Assembly: GCA_947568835.1 (NCBI GenBank)
Contig: OX387608.1
Location: 4,998,001 to 5,062,000 of the forward strand
DNA length: 64,000 nucleotides
Source: Protonemura montana
Lineage: Eukaryota > Arthropoda > Insecta > Plecoptera > Nemouridae
Reading direction: 5' to 3'
Both the position numbers and the translations under genes were made by a program. Every line of letters begins with the position of its first letter. Within the stretch, counting starts at the first letter, position 1. Positions 44,175-57,012 of this stretch are shown in pieces. Under the pieces are notes generated by a model. The model was not told the DNA's origin and searched no databases. It saw only the letters and a list, made by a program, of their open reading frames with translations.

Positions 44175-44399
44175 AACCTGGACACCACTCTTACAGATGG
44201 TTGTCTTGAGCTGGTTGCGTATGAGGAGGATGAGATGCGAGGGATAGGGGGGAGGGTGCCGTCGCGACGCCCGCCGTGCCGTGGGAATCGTCGCGATGAC
44301 GCCGATCTCGGATCGCCGCCGGAGATTAAACTTTGCAATCATCGAGATCACCGGTCTCCGTCTAGATTAGCGGATGTCGTTGACGATCTGAAGAAATAG
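44175..44399 (+). CDS. Exon-like GC-rich open frame, product unknown
   Basis: After CCACTCTTACAG (acceptor-like, AG at 44173-44174) a frame entered in phase 1 runs about 74 codons to TAG at 44397. It is charged (VAYEEDEMRGIGG, RRDDADLGSPPEIKL, DHRSPSRLADVVDDLKK). The GC content here is far above the flanks. It could be a terminal exon. Against it: no domain, no partner exon, and open frames on the opposite strand of the same bases. Confidence 0.22.
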   Translation, partial: NLDTTLTDGCLELVAYEEDEMRGIGGRVPSRRPPCRGNRRDDADLGSPPEIKLCNHRDHRSPSRLADVVDDLKK

Positions 44400-44499
44400 T
44401 CGTTTTCCTCGGCGATCATTCTTGTTTTCTCTCATCTAATTGGACGTTTGTTCATCTTATAGTAGACCGACCACTTTGCAAATCAACTCAGAAGTTGTC

Positions 44500-44610
44500 C
44501 CAACCTTCGGTGATGCTTTTCGACAGGAGTAAAGTGCCGGCACCAGGCCCCGTTTACCTCTTCTAGGCTAGGCTAGGTTAATCACCCTCGATACCACGTT
44601 ACCGTCACTA
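44500..44610 (+). mobile_element. 3' fragment of the 5S-headed SINE
   Basis: It contains TTTTCGACAGGAGTAAAGTG, CCGGCACCAGG and CTTCTAGGCTAGGCTAGGTT. It is short and diverged. Confidence 0.72.
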
Positions 44611-47500
44611 ACTTCTGCTATCGAAGAATGCATCTATATTATGAAACTCATCGGACATTTCACAAACTAAAGGTCATTCTCTTCCTGAGAAAGCATTCAG
44701 GAGATTCAGTGAACTGTGACATTCTCTTTGCAACAAATAATTGGCTTTTGCGGCGCCGAATTCGGAAATAAGCTTGGATGCATGGTACAATGGTTGCATT
44801 TTTCCTCAGCCTTCCACCTGTCTTTCTCAAGACCATGGACTCAACGTAGACAAAAGCATTCTGCATCGCGGTGGTACAGTTTATCCCAGAACAATAAGTG
44901 CAGAGAGTGTTAAACCTTGCAAGTGGTAATTGGAGTGGTCTTTGTTTGATTCGTGTTCGTCCATCAAAGCTGTGTTGCCAATTCAAGTACCTACCCCCAA
45001 CCCTTCCCATCAGATACACCAAAATATATTTGCATCGCAGGTAAATCGTTGATTCTGGCTTGTGTAACAATCATGTGGACTAGTTTTTAGAAGGGTTTTT
45101 AATTGAACTGTACCTGTAGTTTTTGGGATGTACTATAATAAGTCGCTTGCACGCGGGAGTTTCGGTCGACCCGGCTTGGACAGGTGATGAGAATGAACTT
45201 AGTTGCAGTCCGTTAGGCGGCCAATTAGACGGGTAAACACGGAGGACTTAAACGCAATATCACGTGTCTTCGTCGACTTTTTGTACGACAAACAATTTCA
45301 TTAACATGGCGTTGAAAAACTTCCTTGTCGAATTCGGAAAACTCGCGAATTGGTAATGCGACATAGCGAAATACGGTGAGAACGTGAATTTCTGGTGATT
45401 ACCTTTGTTTTAACGAGTTTTAGGCATTTGTTTTACCTTTGAAATCCTTTTTAGAGGTAATTGCAGCTTAGAAAGGTATTTTGTTTGTTAAGGAAATATC
45501 CTGAAGCGATTCAGTTCAGATGAGATTTACGGGGTTTTACATGATGACCGAGTATCGCTACCCAAGAAGAACAAGCAAACAAACTTAAAATATTCGACGC
45601 TTCTTTATTTTTCTTCTTTCTTTTGATCTATCGAAGCAGAAACGTATCGCGATCATCGGCTTCGTTCTGCTTACGTGGCGAACAAGAATGAACTGTTATC
45701 AATCTGTGGTCTCTTTTCGTTTCCTGTTCGCGTTTCCTTAATGATCTGCTTGCCACTCGCTTTCGTCGGCGATCTCGACATCGAAAGAAGCAAAAACACT
45801 CACGAGGTGTTGCCGTTCTTATATCTCAATTGCCCTCTGACTGTTCGTATAAACTCGATGCTGCGGGAAATGTAAGAGTCTGAACAAATACCCTCAATTA
45901 GCTCGCTTTAACTGTGTCGGATAATTTAATCGAATGATTTAATGATAGAAAAACGTGCTGCAAATCAGGTATGTTTCAAACTAGAGTGGTATGAATATTT
46001 TTATCAGTAATTAAACGAAGTAAAAAATAATCGGATCAGAGAAACCAATGATCTTCAATTAGAATGAATTATCTTATTGATTAATATCGATTACAGTTAG
46101 TTGAAAATGTCCAGAAAAATATAATCAACCTATTTCAAGTCGATGTGACATATCCGTTTAATATCAGGCGGCTCTAATATCTATTCTAATTGCAGGCACA
46201 GAGCCTAAGCTAAGTATTGAGGTTACAGAGATATTTTTCTCTCTGCAATGTCCAATTATCTGAATTATGTCGCTCAGCGGTACAGGGCCCTAGAGTGACA
46301 CACCTTTCAATAGACACCGGACGGTCACTGAAAGTTAACGAGTCAGAAGTGTATGCTTTGAATACGGGTTAATTAGCCACCATCGCTAGCTTAAATTTAT
46401 AAATTTATATCAAATTAATACGACTGTTGAAGCGGTGATTAAACAATTATTTCATCGATTTTTAAGTGGGAATGGTTTTAAAAACGGATCCACGGAAAAG
46501 CTTTTTTAAAACGCCTAATTTTTTCCCGGGATTTAAATTTTAAGAGCGCAAGATTCATGCTTTGAGCTAAAATTAAATATGCATACGACGAGTTTTGCAA
46601 ACTTTTCTATTCCGATTTTGCCTTTTTTTTTTACGTGTATCGCCTATGACAATTACCTATAATTGGCACCAAAGGCCAAATCCATTAAACGGCACAAAAT
46701 AAGCGCTTTGGTGGCACGTCTATTCCACTAGTTGCACCTGACCCTCAATACTCTAGGTGCCTTTGTGTATGTGAATCGCTAATTATTAGGTTAGTTATCA
46801 GTGAAAACTTGATTATTGTTACACAGAGACATACTTTTGCTTTGAAAACGAGTGGAAACCGCTCACGACATTGCTTGTCCTACTATCACCTGTTGTCTAG
46901 AGTGAGATATGTGAATGGAGAATTGATTTCCAATACGCAAATATAGGGTACCGGTTCGCGTGGATCTATCATTGGATTTTGCTTATTAAACTGCCTCGAA
47001 TGTGGTTATTCTGACAGGTATACAATTATTTTGATATTATTTATTGAGAGAAAACACAGATGTTACCATTTATTAGGTGTGGGAAGCTGGGATTTACCTC
47101 TCAGCACGCTCTAAAAAAAAACCATTTCTCGTAGATTTCTTAAACATTGAAGTCGAAAGAAATCTCGTTATTAAATGTATTAAAATATATAGCGATTTTG
47201 AAATATAATAGGCTAGTCAATCACTTTAATGATTTAAACTTGTTTTCGTTGCTAAAATTTGAGGTTTGCAAAAAAAAAGATTTCTGTTTTGTAGCCTTGC
47301 CGGTGATGTGAATCACGTCAAGGAGTTTTGAAATAGTGAAGAGTCTTGTCGTAATTTTGCGGACCACAATTTAAGATCTGTTTTGCATTTCAATATCATT
47401 TTTGTTGCTAATGCACCTTGAACGCAAAACGATCTGGTGTAGCTTTTTGAAAGATCATTAGTCTCACGGAATATATGTTATGTGCTCTTCTCTTTGAAGG
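44611..47500. other. Gene-free stretch
   Basis: The longest frame is minus 44660-45070 (136 residues), with no domain and overlapping frames on the plus strand. The 66-residue frame at 45675-45875 is unsupported. The rest is AT-rich with no repeat shared with the window. Confidence 0.35.
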
Positions 47501-50500
47501 TGGCGCGTGACTTGATGTGATATTTGAGATGCATGCAAGGACTTGGGCAAGGTTGAAAGGATGTGTGCTAGGATGTAAAGATGGGTTGTGAGAGTTGAAG
47601 ACCCTTCTTTCACCCTTGGCGCACTTAAAATATTCTGTAGGTTTTGACGAAAATAGTTAGCTCACGTTTTGGTGGCCAGAATCTTAGAGGAAATGTTTTT
47701 TTTTTGTACATTTACAAAATTTTTGTTGGTTTTTGAGGATTTCTGTCAATTTTTCTTGAATGAAGGAGAGAGGAGATTCAAGTGCTTTTTTAAAATGACT
47801 GGAGATTTTTTATATTCCTCATAGCTTCTTCGTAGCTTCTACGAAAGCTTCTACAAAGTAAAGTAGCTTCTACAAAAAGATCCACCTCCACTTAACTACT
47901 CAGGATGAAATTAAGTTTAGTGGTCTCTTTCGAACAGGATATGTCACACAGTTAAGTTTTTTCTTTAAAAACTCTAATTCGCACAAAATAAAATGCAATC
48001 TCCGGTTTCACAAAGCAGTGACTCCAATGCTTCCTTAAAAATATCTTGATTACAGCAAAAGACCTGCAAAGATCTTAAAACTGTCTCGACACTTGCAACT
48101 CTTAGCGAATACCGCACTAGAAAAAAAAATGAGAATACATTTCCAAGGTTAGGTTTCAGCTTCCGACAGCAGCAACTGCATCAAGACAAAAGTGATTTGT
48201 TAATCGTTTGCATAGACCGCCGGGCGGTGCTCGTCAGTGGCACACTGGCCTAGTTTTCACTGTTTCCATCCACCATTCTACCCGCTACACCATCATCGCT
48301 GTTATTTATCAGATATTATTCATTTTACTTTCTCCTCTTGTCTACTATCTCTCCATTCATGACATTGTTTGTGTGATGCTTCTTGTGTACGAGATTCGCT
48401 GGTACTTTTACTCGTCTGCTTCACTCCCGCGCGCCGTTTTGAATCGATTTTTATTTTTCGCGTGCGTGGAAGTTGTTTTATGCGATTTCCTTAATTTAAA
48501 TGTTGGTCACCTGGTTTGAACACCCCCGAGTATTGACTCAATTGGGGCGAACTTTCGTATTGTTTTCTGCTAACTGCAGTTCATTATTTCTCTTCTTCTT
48601 TGCTTTGTACTCGAGTAATTATTTTTCTAGGGAAATCCAGCGAAATTCCTATTAAACTTCATTTCGTATTTCAGGTCACTCTTGACAGGCGCGATTTTTC
48701 TGGAGAAAATCGGTTTCTTAAAATGTTGGGAGACAAATCTTTGTAGCAAATGTTCGATTCTAATCTAAAAAAATTGATCGAAAACAGTTAGTAGCTTTTC
48801 ATTGCAGGACAGCCCAGGAAGGAATATTTATTTCAATTTTCTCAATCACACACGGGGGGTTTTAAAGCTAAAAATAAGAATGTTCTTGGTGTTTTATTAT
48901 AGGAAATATGAATGGCAACTTGGAGGCATAGCTTCAGTGTCCATCTTATGTTGTGGAATTCACTGGAAAGCTGACTCTTTCATCATTAAGACTGAGATTT
49001 TTCCACCCACGATTAAGTCATGCAAGAAGATAAATGAACCCTTTTCCCGAAGGCACCCACGAGTTGGATTGGAGAGATGAAAGTTCCAGCTGAAAATATC
49101 GTGATCTTCATCATAATCGAGTGATCGCAAATTAGAATCATGGAAATATCTGCAACGCGTTCATTACATTTTAAAAGTGTAGCAATCCGACTTCACGAGT
49201 CAAACAAAAGAGACGGTTTCTGTGGAGAAACTGGGTGGGACATTCGAAGAAAAGTGAAGACTGTTTGGAATTTTACAACTGGAGTACAATTAAGGTCACA
49301 TTTGACCCGTGTTGAACCGTAAATCACCGAAATATGACCATCGCATACTGATTCTTGTGCTTCGATACAGTAAAGCTATCGTTTTCACTAGCCCATTGTT
49401 TGGTGTGGATGTGAGTGAATTTCAACCATCGGTATTGTTTGAGAAAAAGAATTATATCATTTTTAAACAAACGAATGAGTTTACAGGAAGACAATAGAAT
49501 GTTCACCTCACTTTTTTTTTATACAATTATAAACGAAAGTGTAGGTTACTTGTTAAATATCCATGTCACTTCGTGATTCTCGTAAGAAACTGGCAACCTG
49601 TCCAAAAATTTAGTTCACACACTTGCCGGGTGACTTTCTTCGAGTTGACTTTTATATCTCGGCGCTATCAATCGTCGTGTCCTCTTGTTTTCTTTCAATT
49701 ATTGCATTGCGCACCTGAAAATGGGTCATAGAAGTCGTTTAACTCACCGACGTCGCGCCCATATTCTTAGATAGTCAGTCGTTTTAGAGAAAAAAAACAT
49801 AGCACGGAAGATTTTTGGGTTTGAAAGTAGATTCTCATGTGTTAGCCGATCAAATAAAATTCTCTACCTCACAATGGAGCGACGATTTTTCATTGTCTTC
49901 GGAGGTTGTAAAAAATGATTGTACCTACCAGCAATATAAGAAATAAATTATGTATTTTGTAATTGTCTTTCCACTTCTTAGCGATGAACAGATACGGTGA
50001 TTGGTAGATCATAAAACGGCACTAAAATTTGACTGTAAAAACTTTTTGCCATTCGTGGAATTGGTTCTGTAGTCAGATTGATGCTGCTTCTCACTAATTA
50101 TGTTTTTAGTGCATAAAACTATCTGATTTATCTCTCAGGTTTTATAGTCCATGTCTGAGTGCTGGAAATACTTTATATATGTATATATATATCCTAGGAT
50201 TTTATTGTTACTTTGAAATGCACGTGCAAGATTTTCCTTCATTTCAGCTTGGAACCTTGCACTTGGAACTTTGATCTAGGAATAAATTAAACCCTAGACA
50301 CATGAGAACCTCTGAACTAGATGGAATAGCGCGTTGACTACAAATTCTCTGTTGGTTTTGCAGTTCCATTTCAATTTTAACCTATTTTCCATTCCATAAA
50401 ACAGATTAAAATTCATGTCAGAAGTACCTCGTGTAAATTCTAATCAAATTATTTCACAGCCATGAAAATGAATCTGAAAGATATGAAATTGATTAGCAAC

Positions 50501-51079
50501 AACTTCTCACACTGATTTCAATCGAAAATAACGGTTTAAATATGAGAAAATTTGACCAAGGTGTGTGTATACAGCAGTTTTTCTGAAATCTAGCAAAGTC
50601 CTTCTCAGGTGCTAAAATTCTCAGCTGTGCAACGACCATACAGGGTGTTACATAAGAAAGCAGAAAAGAACCAGACCTTGTCTCTCGCCGCCCAGACAAC
50701 ACGAAGCACAGCTTCCAGTGCAAACTACAGGGACAAGGAAAGAATATGTCTCAGATTTCTCACCTTCAGTAGCTGCAGATTGCACTGCGACGAATTTGCA
50801 TTTACGAAAGTGTCCTAGAAAATCGAGAACTTGTTGTGAATCAAAGGGTAATTTTTATTAAGACAAATTATAGCAATTCTCGTGAAGAAGTTTCAAGCTG
50901 ATTCTAATCGATTGTGTGAGTTTTAATTGAATTAGTACGTGTGTGAATATTCAGGCTTTTCTTCTTCGATTCCCTTTCTCTAGCCGTACGCACGTTTTAA
51001 GATGTGTTTCTTGTGTTTGACAACGTTGGTTAATTGACAGGCCGTGCCTATACGGTGGAAAAGGGTGAGCCCGGTACCG
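47501..51079. other. Gene-free stretch
   Basis: A small direct repeat, GTAGCTTCTAC-like, occurs about four times at 47822-47880. A TATATATATA tract is at 50175-50190. The 103-residue hydrophobic frame at 48208-48519 lacks splice or domain support. No gene is recognised. Confidence 0.4.
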
Positions 51080-51089
51080 GCTATCGTTT

Positions 51090-51170
51090 ATACCCATATG
51101 GGAAAAATAACAGAATTTGTTTAGCATTAAAAAACTAGGTTAGTGTTAAGGTGAGATAAAGCAGGCACGA
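51090..51170 (+). mobile_element. Diverged tail of a palindromic element, family B
   Basis: TTAGCATTAAAAAACTAGG, GTTAAGGTGAGATAAAGCAG and GCACGACCTTAAATCATAAT align in order with the family B right end. Divergence is high. Confidence 0.45.
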
Positions 51171-51244
51171 CCTTAAATCATAATACCGTTGAGTTTATAG
51201 GTTTAGTCAAATGTTTAACTTTGTATTGAGCAAACGAGGCTGGC

Positions 51245-51560
51245 AACACGTGGTAACGGTAGGTGCCACCAGATGACGTTTGCCGCCGCCCTTTTAAACA
51301 AACCTCTACAATTAAATAATTACGAATCAAAACATCGACACATGTTTATCAATCGTTGAGGTTAGAATTAATAAAAATTAATTGAGTGTAAACCAGTCTC
51401 AAATGCGAGTAATCTGCGAGAAATAACGGAATGTAATTTCTTAACACTCGAAACGGCGGTGACTCCACCTAGTAGCAACTACCATTTTTGTCGGTAAAGT
51501 AGTCATTTGACGGTTATTTTTCGCAAAGACTTTTGAAATCTAGCTCTATGACAGAACGGT
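51245..51560 (+). mobile_element. MITE-A-related element without palindrome
   Basis: The right half (GCGAGTAATCTGCGAGAAAT, GGCGGTGACTCCACCTAGTA, CATTTTTGTCGGTAAAGTAG, TTTTTCGCAAAGAC) is homologous to one arm of the family A MITEs. The left half (GTGCCACCAGATGACG) is different. The same arrangement occurs at 63210-63530, so this may be the parent form from which the foldback copies arose. Confidence 0.68.
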
Positions 51561-52609
51561 CTATTTCCTGTCGCTCGATGGCTTCAATTCTACCTTCTCT
51601 ATGTAGAAATATAGATTATCTTCGCTAGGTAATGAAAATCTTACTGGTCTGTTTGTTTGCAGATTTGATTGTATCTTGATTGTGTTTTTAGTGGAGGTAC
51701 TTAGGTTTTCAAAACTTTGTCTTGTTGTCTGACATCTTAATCTTGCTGTTTTTTTTTTTATAAGAATCGCGGTACGCACATGGCTTGTTGGCTCGTAAAA
51801 AAATCAACCCCATTTGCGTAGGCGGCCAATTGTGATCAATAAAAGCCGACATTTGCATCGGGAATTGACGCAAAGACATTCTATCTGGAGTTTAAACCAC
51901 TCAACACAACTCTATCGACTTTATTTGAGATAATTGACACCAGAACCAGTTTACAAATAAACTAATTTCAAAGCAGATTTTTGAAATCTAAGTTAAATCA
52001 ACGGATTTATCGGGAGAAAAGTATTTATATTCTCATTCAAAAATCTACTTTACTATTAGTGTTTTTTTTTTTCGAAAACTAGTGCTGAGGTTAGCTAGTC
52101 TAAAACCATAAACACTTTACAGATCTAGTTCATCGCTCGGTTCGATCAAAAAAGCTTTACCATAACAACAAAAAGCCAACAAAGTGTTCTTTTTTAAAAC
52201 GTCAAAAACTCTCTAGGTCACATAGTGTGTTCAATAAAAATTACATTAAACCCTATATATTTTGATTTTATCGGTCGCCAAAGATTATCGCACTTATTCG
52301 ATTTTTTTTCCGCCGCCATCTTCACGCGCCGAATCTTCCCGCAAACATGCGATCATCTCTCGCTAATCTTTAGTGAAGATCTTCGAGAATATCACCGTCT
52401 TTTGGCCGACTGGCCGATGCCTCCGGGGTTCAAGTCTAACAGCTGTAGAATACAGGTGTAACGCCGGGCCGTGATGCCCAATTACAGAGCGCTCGAAAAT
52501 GGGTGGGCTCAAGTGGTCGGCTCACTTTTACATCAATGGTAAAAACGTGTGATTATTTGTGCACATAGAACTATGCTAAGTTTCACATTGAGATGGTGAG
52601 GCGATTTGT
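51561..52609. other. Gene-free stretch
   Basis: The 78-residue plus frame at 52225-52461 lies in a moderately GC-rich segment (52310-52510), but no domain is recognised. A family B fragment may lie at 52073-52115. Confidence 0.35.
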
Positions 52610-52722
52610 GGTTTACAATATGTCTGATTTAGATTCTTACTCTTGGAAACAGCTGACTTTCAGTGCTTGTGATTGGTTGTTGGCATGGCAATTGATTTAA
52701 CTTCCACTTTATCTAGGACTTC
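52610..52722 (+). repeat. Single diverged 92-bp S2 monomer with the same right flank
   Basis: TTTCAGTGCTTGTGATTGG and GGCATGGCAATTGATTTAAC correspond to TTTCACTGCATGTGATTGG and GTCATGGCAACAGTTTCAAC of S2. It is followed by TTCCACTTTATCTAGG, which resembles the flank of array 2 (CTGACACTTCAACTAGG). Confidence 0.68.
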
Positions 52723-52831
52723 AGAACATTTTTATACTGGGCATAATGAAATAGCGAATACGTTTTTACTATTTTGGCCACTTCACAAACCAGTGAATTA
52801 TATATCCTATATATATATTTCCTCTTGAGAG

Positions 52832-52945
52832 ATCCCCGCGAGCTGAGATGTGTGTCCCCAGATAGCTCAGTTGGTAGAGCATCCGAACAGCAATTGGGAG
52901 GTCCTGGGCTGTTATCCCTGTTCGGTTGCATATGTTTCCATGCTA
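52832..52945 (+). mobile_element. tRNA-derived repeat (SINE), copy 1
   Basis: A tRNA-like core starts near 52857: GATAGCTCAGTTGGTAGAGC is a near-perfect box A region, then GGGAGGTCCTGGGCTGTTAT covers a degraded box B. Homology with the copy at 61.6 kb extends on both sides of the tRNA part, so this is a dispersed repeat rather than a tRNA gene. Confidence 0.78.
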
Positions 52946-53312
52946 GCATCGTTTTCACATATATTTACAAATATAATTATTTATTTTTATTTTTTATTTC
53001 ATTGATCTTTTAAAATGTAGGTTCATGGTAGTTATGACAGTTATCAGTGTATTTCTTTAAAATAAACGCGTTAAAAAAATGGAGGATTTATTTAAGCCAG
53101 AGACGCTCAATTTTGAGAAAATTTTGTTGCTTTGTTAGCGATAATTTTAAATACCTTCGATACCAAACACACTTATTTAAGAACTTTTTTCAGAACTGGG
53201 AATATGTATTAATATTGGCACTAAAGTAGGCTTTTCTAGTTATTTGCAAAATTCCACTGAAGATCCCCAGATTCTGACTGGATCATCATACCTCCCAACC
53301 CCTGTAGACTTC

Positions 53313-53480
53313 TAATTGATTGATTATTGTGTTTAACGACGCACTGTTTTGACAACGGGTCTTGTTACACTGGTCTAATGGCGTCGGTGAATGAGTCGAT
53401 GATGATGAACCTAACCTAGCTTAGGAGGGAGGCAGGGAAACCCAGTGTCGGCACGTAGCCTACTCCTGTCCTACTCCTGA
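53313..53480 (-). mobile_element. 3' half of the 5S-headed SINE with AATC tail
   Basis: The tail is AATTGATTGATTATTG at 53313-53328 (AATC units on the sense strand). It continues GTTTAACGACGCACTGTTTT and GGCGTCGGTGAATGAG to GTCGGCACGTAGCCTACTCC. The body is cut at about 53470, followed by a short duplication of CCTACTCCTG. Confidence 0.87.
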
Positions 53481-56400
53481 CAATGCTCCTAGCAACATTG
53501 AAGCAATCTGCAATATGATTCTCAATTTGAAATGGAGTGAAGCATTTGTATGAATTGTCAGCACATTTTCAAGCCAAGAAGTAATACGAGTAAATCGATC
53601 GTTTTGGAAAATGACCCAGTTTTAATTTTTTTTAGGTAATCGCTATACGTATGTGTGTTGTAGGTACTAAGACGTGGTTGAAACACCGAATTTGGACTTT
53701 AATTTCGATTTCGTGCGCACTGCTATGTGGTCAAGGGAGTTAGTTTTTTCTGTTTAGAAAACAAAACTATGAGATATTATTACGGGTTTTTTTGGGCGTA
53801 ACAGTTTCTGAATTGTGCCCACGTGTTAGCTTTGTAGCGGTTCGCTTCTGTAGAACTAATAATAAGACTAAAACGGTTTGCCAATGTTTTACTGTGTATC
53901 TTAATGACTTGGGTGGGTAGTTCAGCATTGGACAAGACCAAAAAGGAGTTGTCTAAATATTTTCAACGTTTTTGGAGCATGAAATAATTATATGTCTTAA
54001 ATTTTATTTTGTTATTTCTGGACCACAGGCTGATATTTAAAATTTGTTTTTCAATTATTGGGAAGGAAAGCAATGAAATCTCTCTGCAGTAATTGCAGTC
54101 AAGAGTCAACAGTTCTGTGTTTTAGAAATCAGTTTGTTATTGAAGATTAAATATATCTCATCGCATATCTGTATCTCACACAGATACTTTCGGCGTTGTT
54201 CTTTACTGCATTCCAAGTGGTCAGCTTGCTGAGATCGAAAGAAAATCTTTCTAATTTCTCCAAAATCTTAAATTACACGTCTCCGTTTTGAATTACCTCT
54301 TCGTAAACCGAAATGCGAATGTCACATTTCACGGCGTATTTAAAATTAACACTAATAATAATTTTTTTTAAGTTTACAGTTCCTTGATTTTCAGGCGAAT
54401 TGAAAATCTAGCCTGTAATCACACTTTTTAATGACATTTTTTTAATTTCCGGTGAGATTTTCCTTTGGTCACAAAGTATTTTTGAGAGGATGGCACAGAA
54501 GTTTTACTGCTTTAACTGAGTCAAGTCCAAGTTCATGTATATTTGATTCGTGGTCACTTGGACTTTGGCTACAGTAGGGCTTTGCAATCGAATTAGAACG
54601 ACAAATTGATTACGTTTACGACTTTCAAGATATGTTTATCTTTGCAATTAAAACTACGGTATTGGGCCGATCTGATAGCGAATGGTGAAATGGTGCTCCG
54701 GTAGCCGTCCGGCAAAAGTAATGTAAAGTAAAAATTTAACTATAAATCGTGAAGAAATTTGAGAAGAAATGATCCAGGAAATTAAATAATCTCTTGTAAT
54801 ATATATTTCTACGACATACCAAAGTTAGATAATAAATTTTAATTAGCATGAGATTCATTTTTCAGGTGTAGGCTTTAAAGTAAGTTTTCTCTGCGGTGGA
54901 ATCTCAATTAGTCTTTGAGCTAAGCTAATTAATTTCATAGCGTAGATACCTCCGTATGGTGGTGATACGTAACAAGCATTGCTCGTGCTCGGGCAATTGC
55001 ATTAAATCTTCACCGCTTGAGCAATGTTATAATTTAAATAAAGATTAGAAAATTGCAAATTACAAATACCTGCGCAACGTTTTTAAAAATTCAAAAAATC
55101 CAGTAAAAAATAAGGTATGAAATCGTTTAATTTTTTTTCTTCAAATTCGAAGTCGTGAGTGTGCTAATTTTTTCTGTGACTATAAACGTGTTTTCCCAAG
55201 ATTGACTACATTTTTGTTTAAAAGGTTTCGAGTGCAGGCAAATTACCGAAATGATCGCCTATCAACACATGAGCTTAGAAAATATTCGCGCGAAGATTTT
55301 TTCTGATAATCGATTCGTTATTATCATGAACAGTAACGGCAATGCACTCTTATGATATATCTACAGATGATGGTTTACCGTTACGAGGCAGCCTAAGAAG
55401 TAACAGGCTATGCTCTTTCTATCCATCAAGTATTTTACTAATGAAGGCTAGACGGAACAGATCGGAATCGTGAGACGGTCGTACCTATCGGCCTAAATAC
55501 ATGGCTCTTTTCATCTCAATACGATCACGATTGTTGTCTGTGAAGATTTACTCGATTTCAACGCGATTTCTTGCGCAAACTTATTCAAAAGATGGTTCTT
55601 TGTTAATGTGGAAATTTCGTTTGATTCTGATTTTGGAATGCGAATCTGTCAGCGCTTTTTAAGTTTGGCCTGGTTACGTCCGTCAATATTTAAAAATATG
55701 CCGCTGTTTTTTTTTTGTTTTGATTAGTAATGATGATTGCTTTCTGTTTTAACTGTTTTCGAAAACGGACACAAATGCGTTTTCATGCGTGAAGTCGCTA
55801 AAAACTTTTTTTAAATTTAGTTTTAACGATTATTATTATTTTTTCAACCGAAATTATATTACTTAGCTGTTAAAATTTGTAGACCACCAGTCAGTTGGTC
55901 AGTGGTTTATCGTAAAACGATTTATAACCAAGTGCTGTGCAATTACAATTAAACATAGATGTCTTACTTATCTTCTAATCTAACTAATGATCAGCAATAT
56001 TTCAGATGATTATCATCATAATATCTGATCGAATGTAGTTTTCGGCCACAAAAAGTACCGACCTTCCTGCTGGTATATCAATGCTAACTTCTTTGCCATA
56101 ATAAGACTCCCGTGAATCTTATCTCAGAGGAACCAGAAAATCACAATTGAATAATAGCAGTTGATTTCTTAGCCCCGTTAAGCTAATTAGCGCTAACTAC
56201 TAAACCACGCTTGTAAATAGTCACGAGGTGTTGGGAGCAATGACAGCTGTTTTGATCGATGGTCAGGGCAACGCAGTTTGAAAACTGAAAACTTGAGCTT
56301 GATTTGTGTGGGCCGTTCTGTCATGTGCAAAACCTCCCTACTAAGGAGTGAACGCCTTTTGCCATTAGATCTGGCGAAAAAACTTGATATCGAAGGCAAT

Positions 56401-56725
56401 CATTTCCTTGTTGCTATTTATAATGTAAAATATGCGCTACATTTTTAATGTCGTTTAGTTTCTATGCCTATAGGAAAAAATCTTATAGTCTATCATTTAA
56501 TAGAATTTACCTTATAAATTTGCTTGAGACTAGCTTTAAGGTTAAGCATGGACCTAAAGGATCTCGTTTTGATATCTTCTCTCGTAATGGCTAGTAGTGA
56601 GCCTATTCCTTGAATTTTCTCTTAAATCTTCTCAAATCTTCTCCTTAAAGAAGTCATCGGGAAATCACCGAGCTGGAATTCAGAAAAATACTTGTTTGAT
56701 AACATGTTCGTGAAAAAGCTCACAC
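53481..56725. other. Gene-free stretch of about 3.2 kb
   Basis: AT-rich throughout with no repeat shared with the window and no exon-like frame. The 68-residue minus frame at 56193-56399 is unsupported. Confidence 0.45.
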
Positions 56726-57012
56726 CTGTTCAGGCGATAGGTTGGAGAGATGAAAGTTGGTACAGCAACTTTACTCGCCTTGCTTATCAACCTCTCGACA
56801 GCATGGATTTGTGGAGGAATCCTGCTGTTCGCTTTATACCGTCCTTCGGAAGGGATGTTATACCGTTGATCCCCTTGGTGCTATTCGACAGGAGTAGGTT
56901 ACGTGCCGACACCGGGTTTACTCTCCTCCCTTCTAGACTAGACTAGGTTCATCCTCATCATCATCCACTTATTCACCAACGCCATTGTGCCAGTGCGTCG
57001 TTTAATCCCAGG
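56726..57012 (+). mobile_element. 5S-SINE body, headless copy
   Basis: It starts at CTGTTCAGGCGATAGGTTGG, the head/body junction. It contains CTCGACAGCATGGATTTGTG, CCGTCCTTCGGAAGGGATG and CGTGCCGACACCGGG, and ends GTGCGTCGTTTAATCCCA. Confidence 0.88.

Noticed and set aside
44660..45070. 136-residue minus frame as a gene
   Set aside because: No domain, opposite-strand frames open over the same bases, AT-rich neighbourhood; likely chance.
48208..48519. 103-residue hydrophobic frame as a membrane protein
   Set aside because: Hydrophobicity follows from T-rich sequence. No family signature or splice context.
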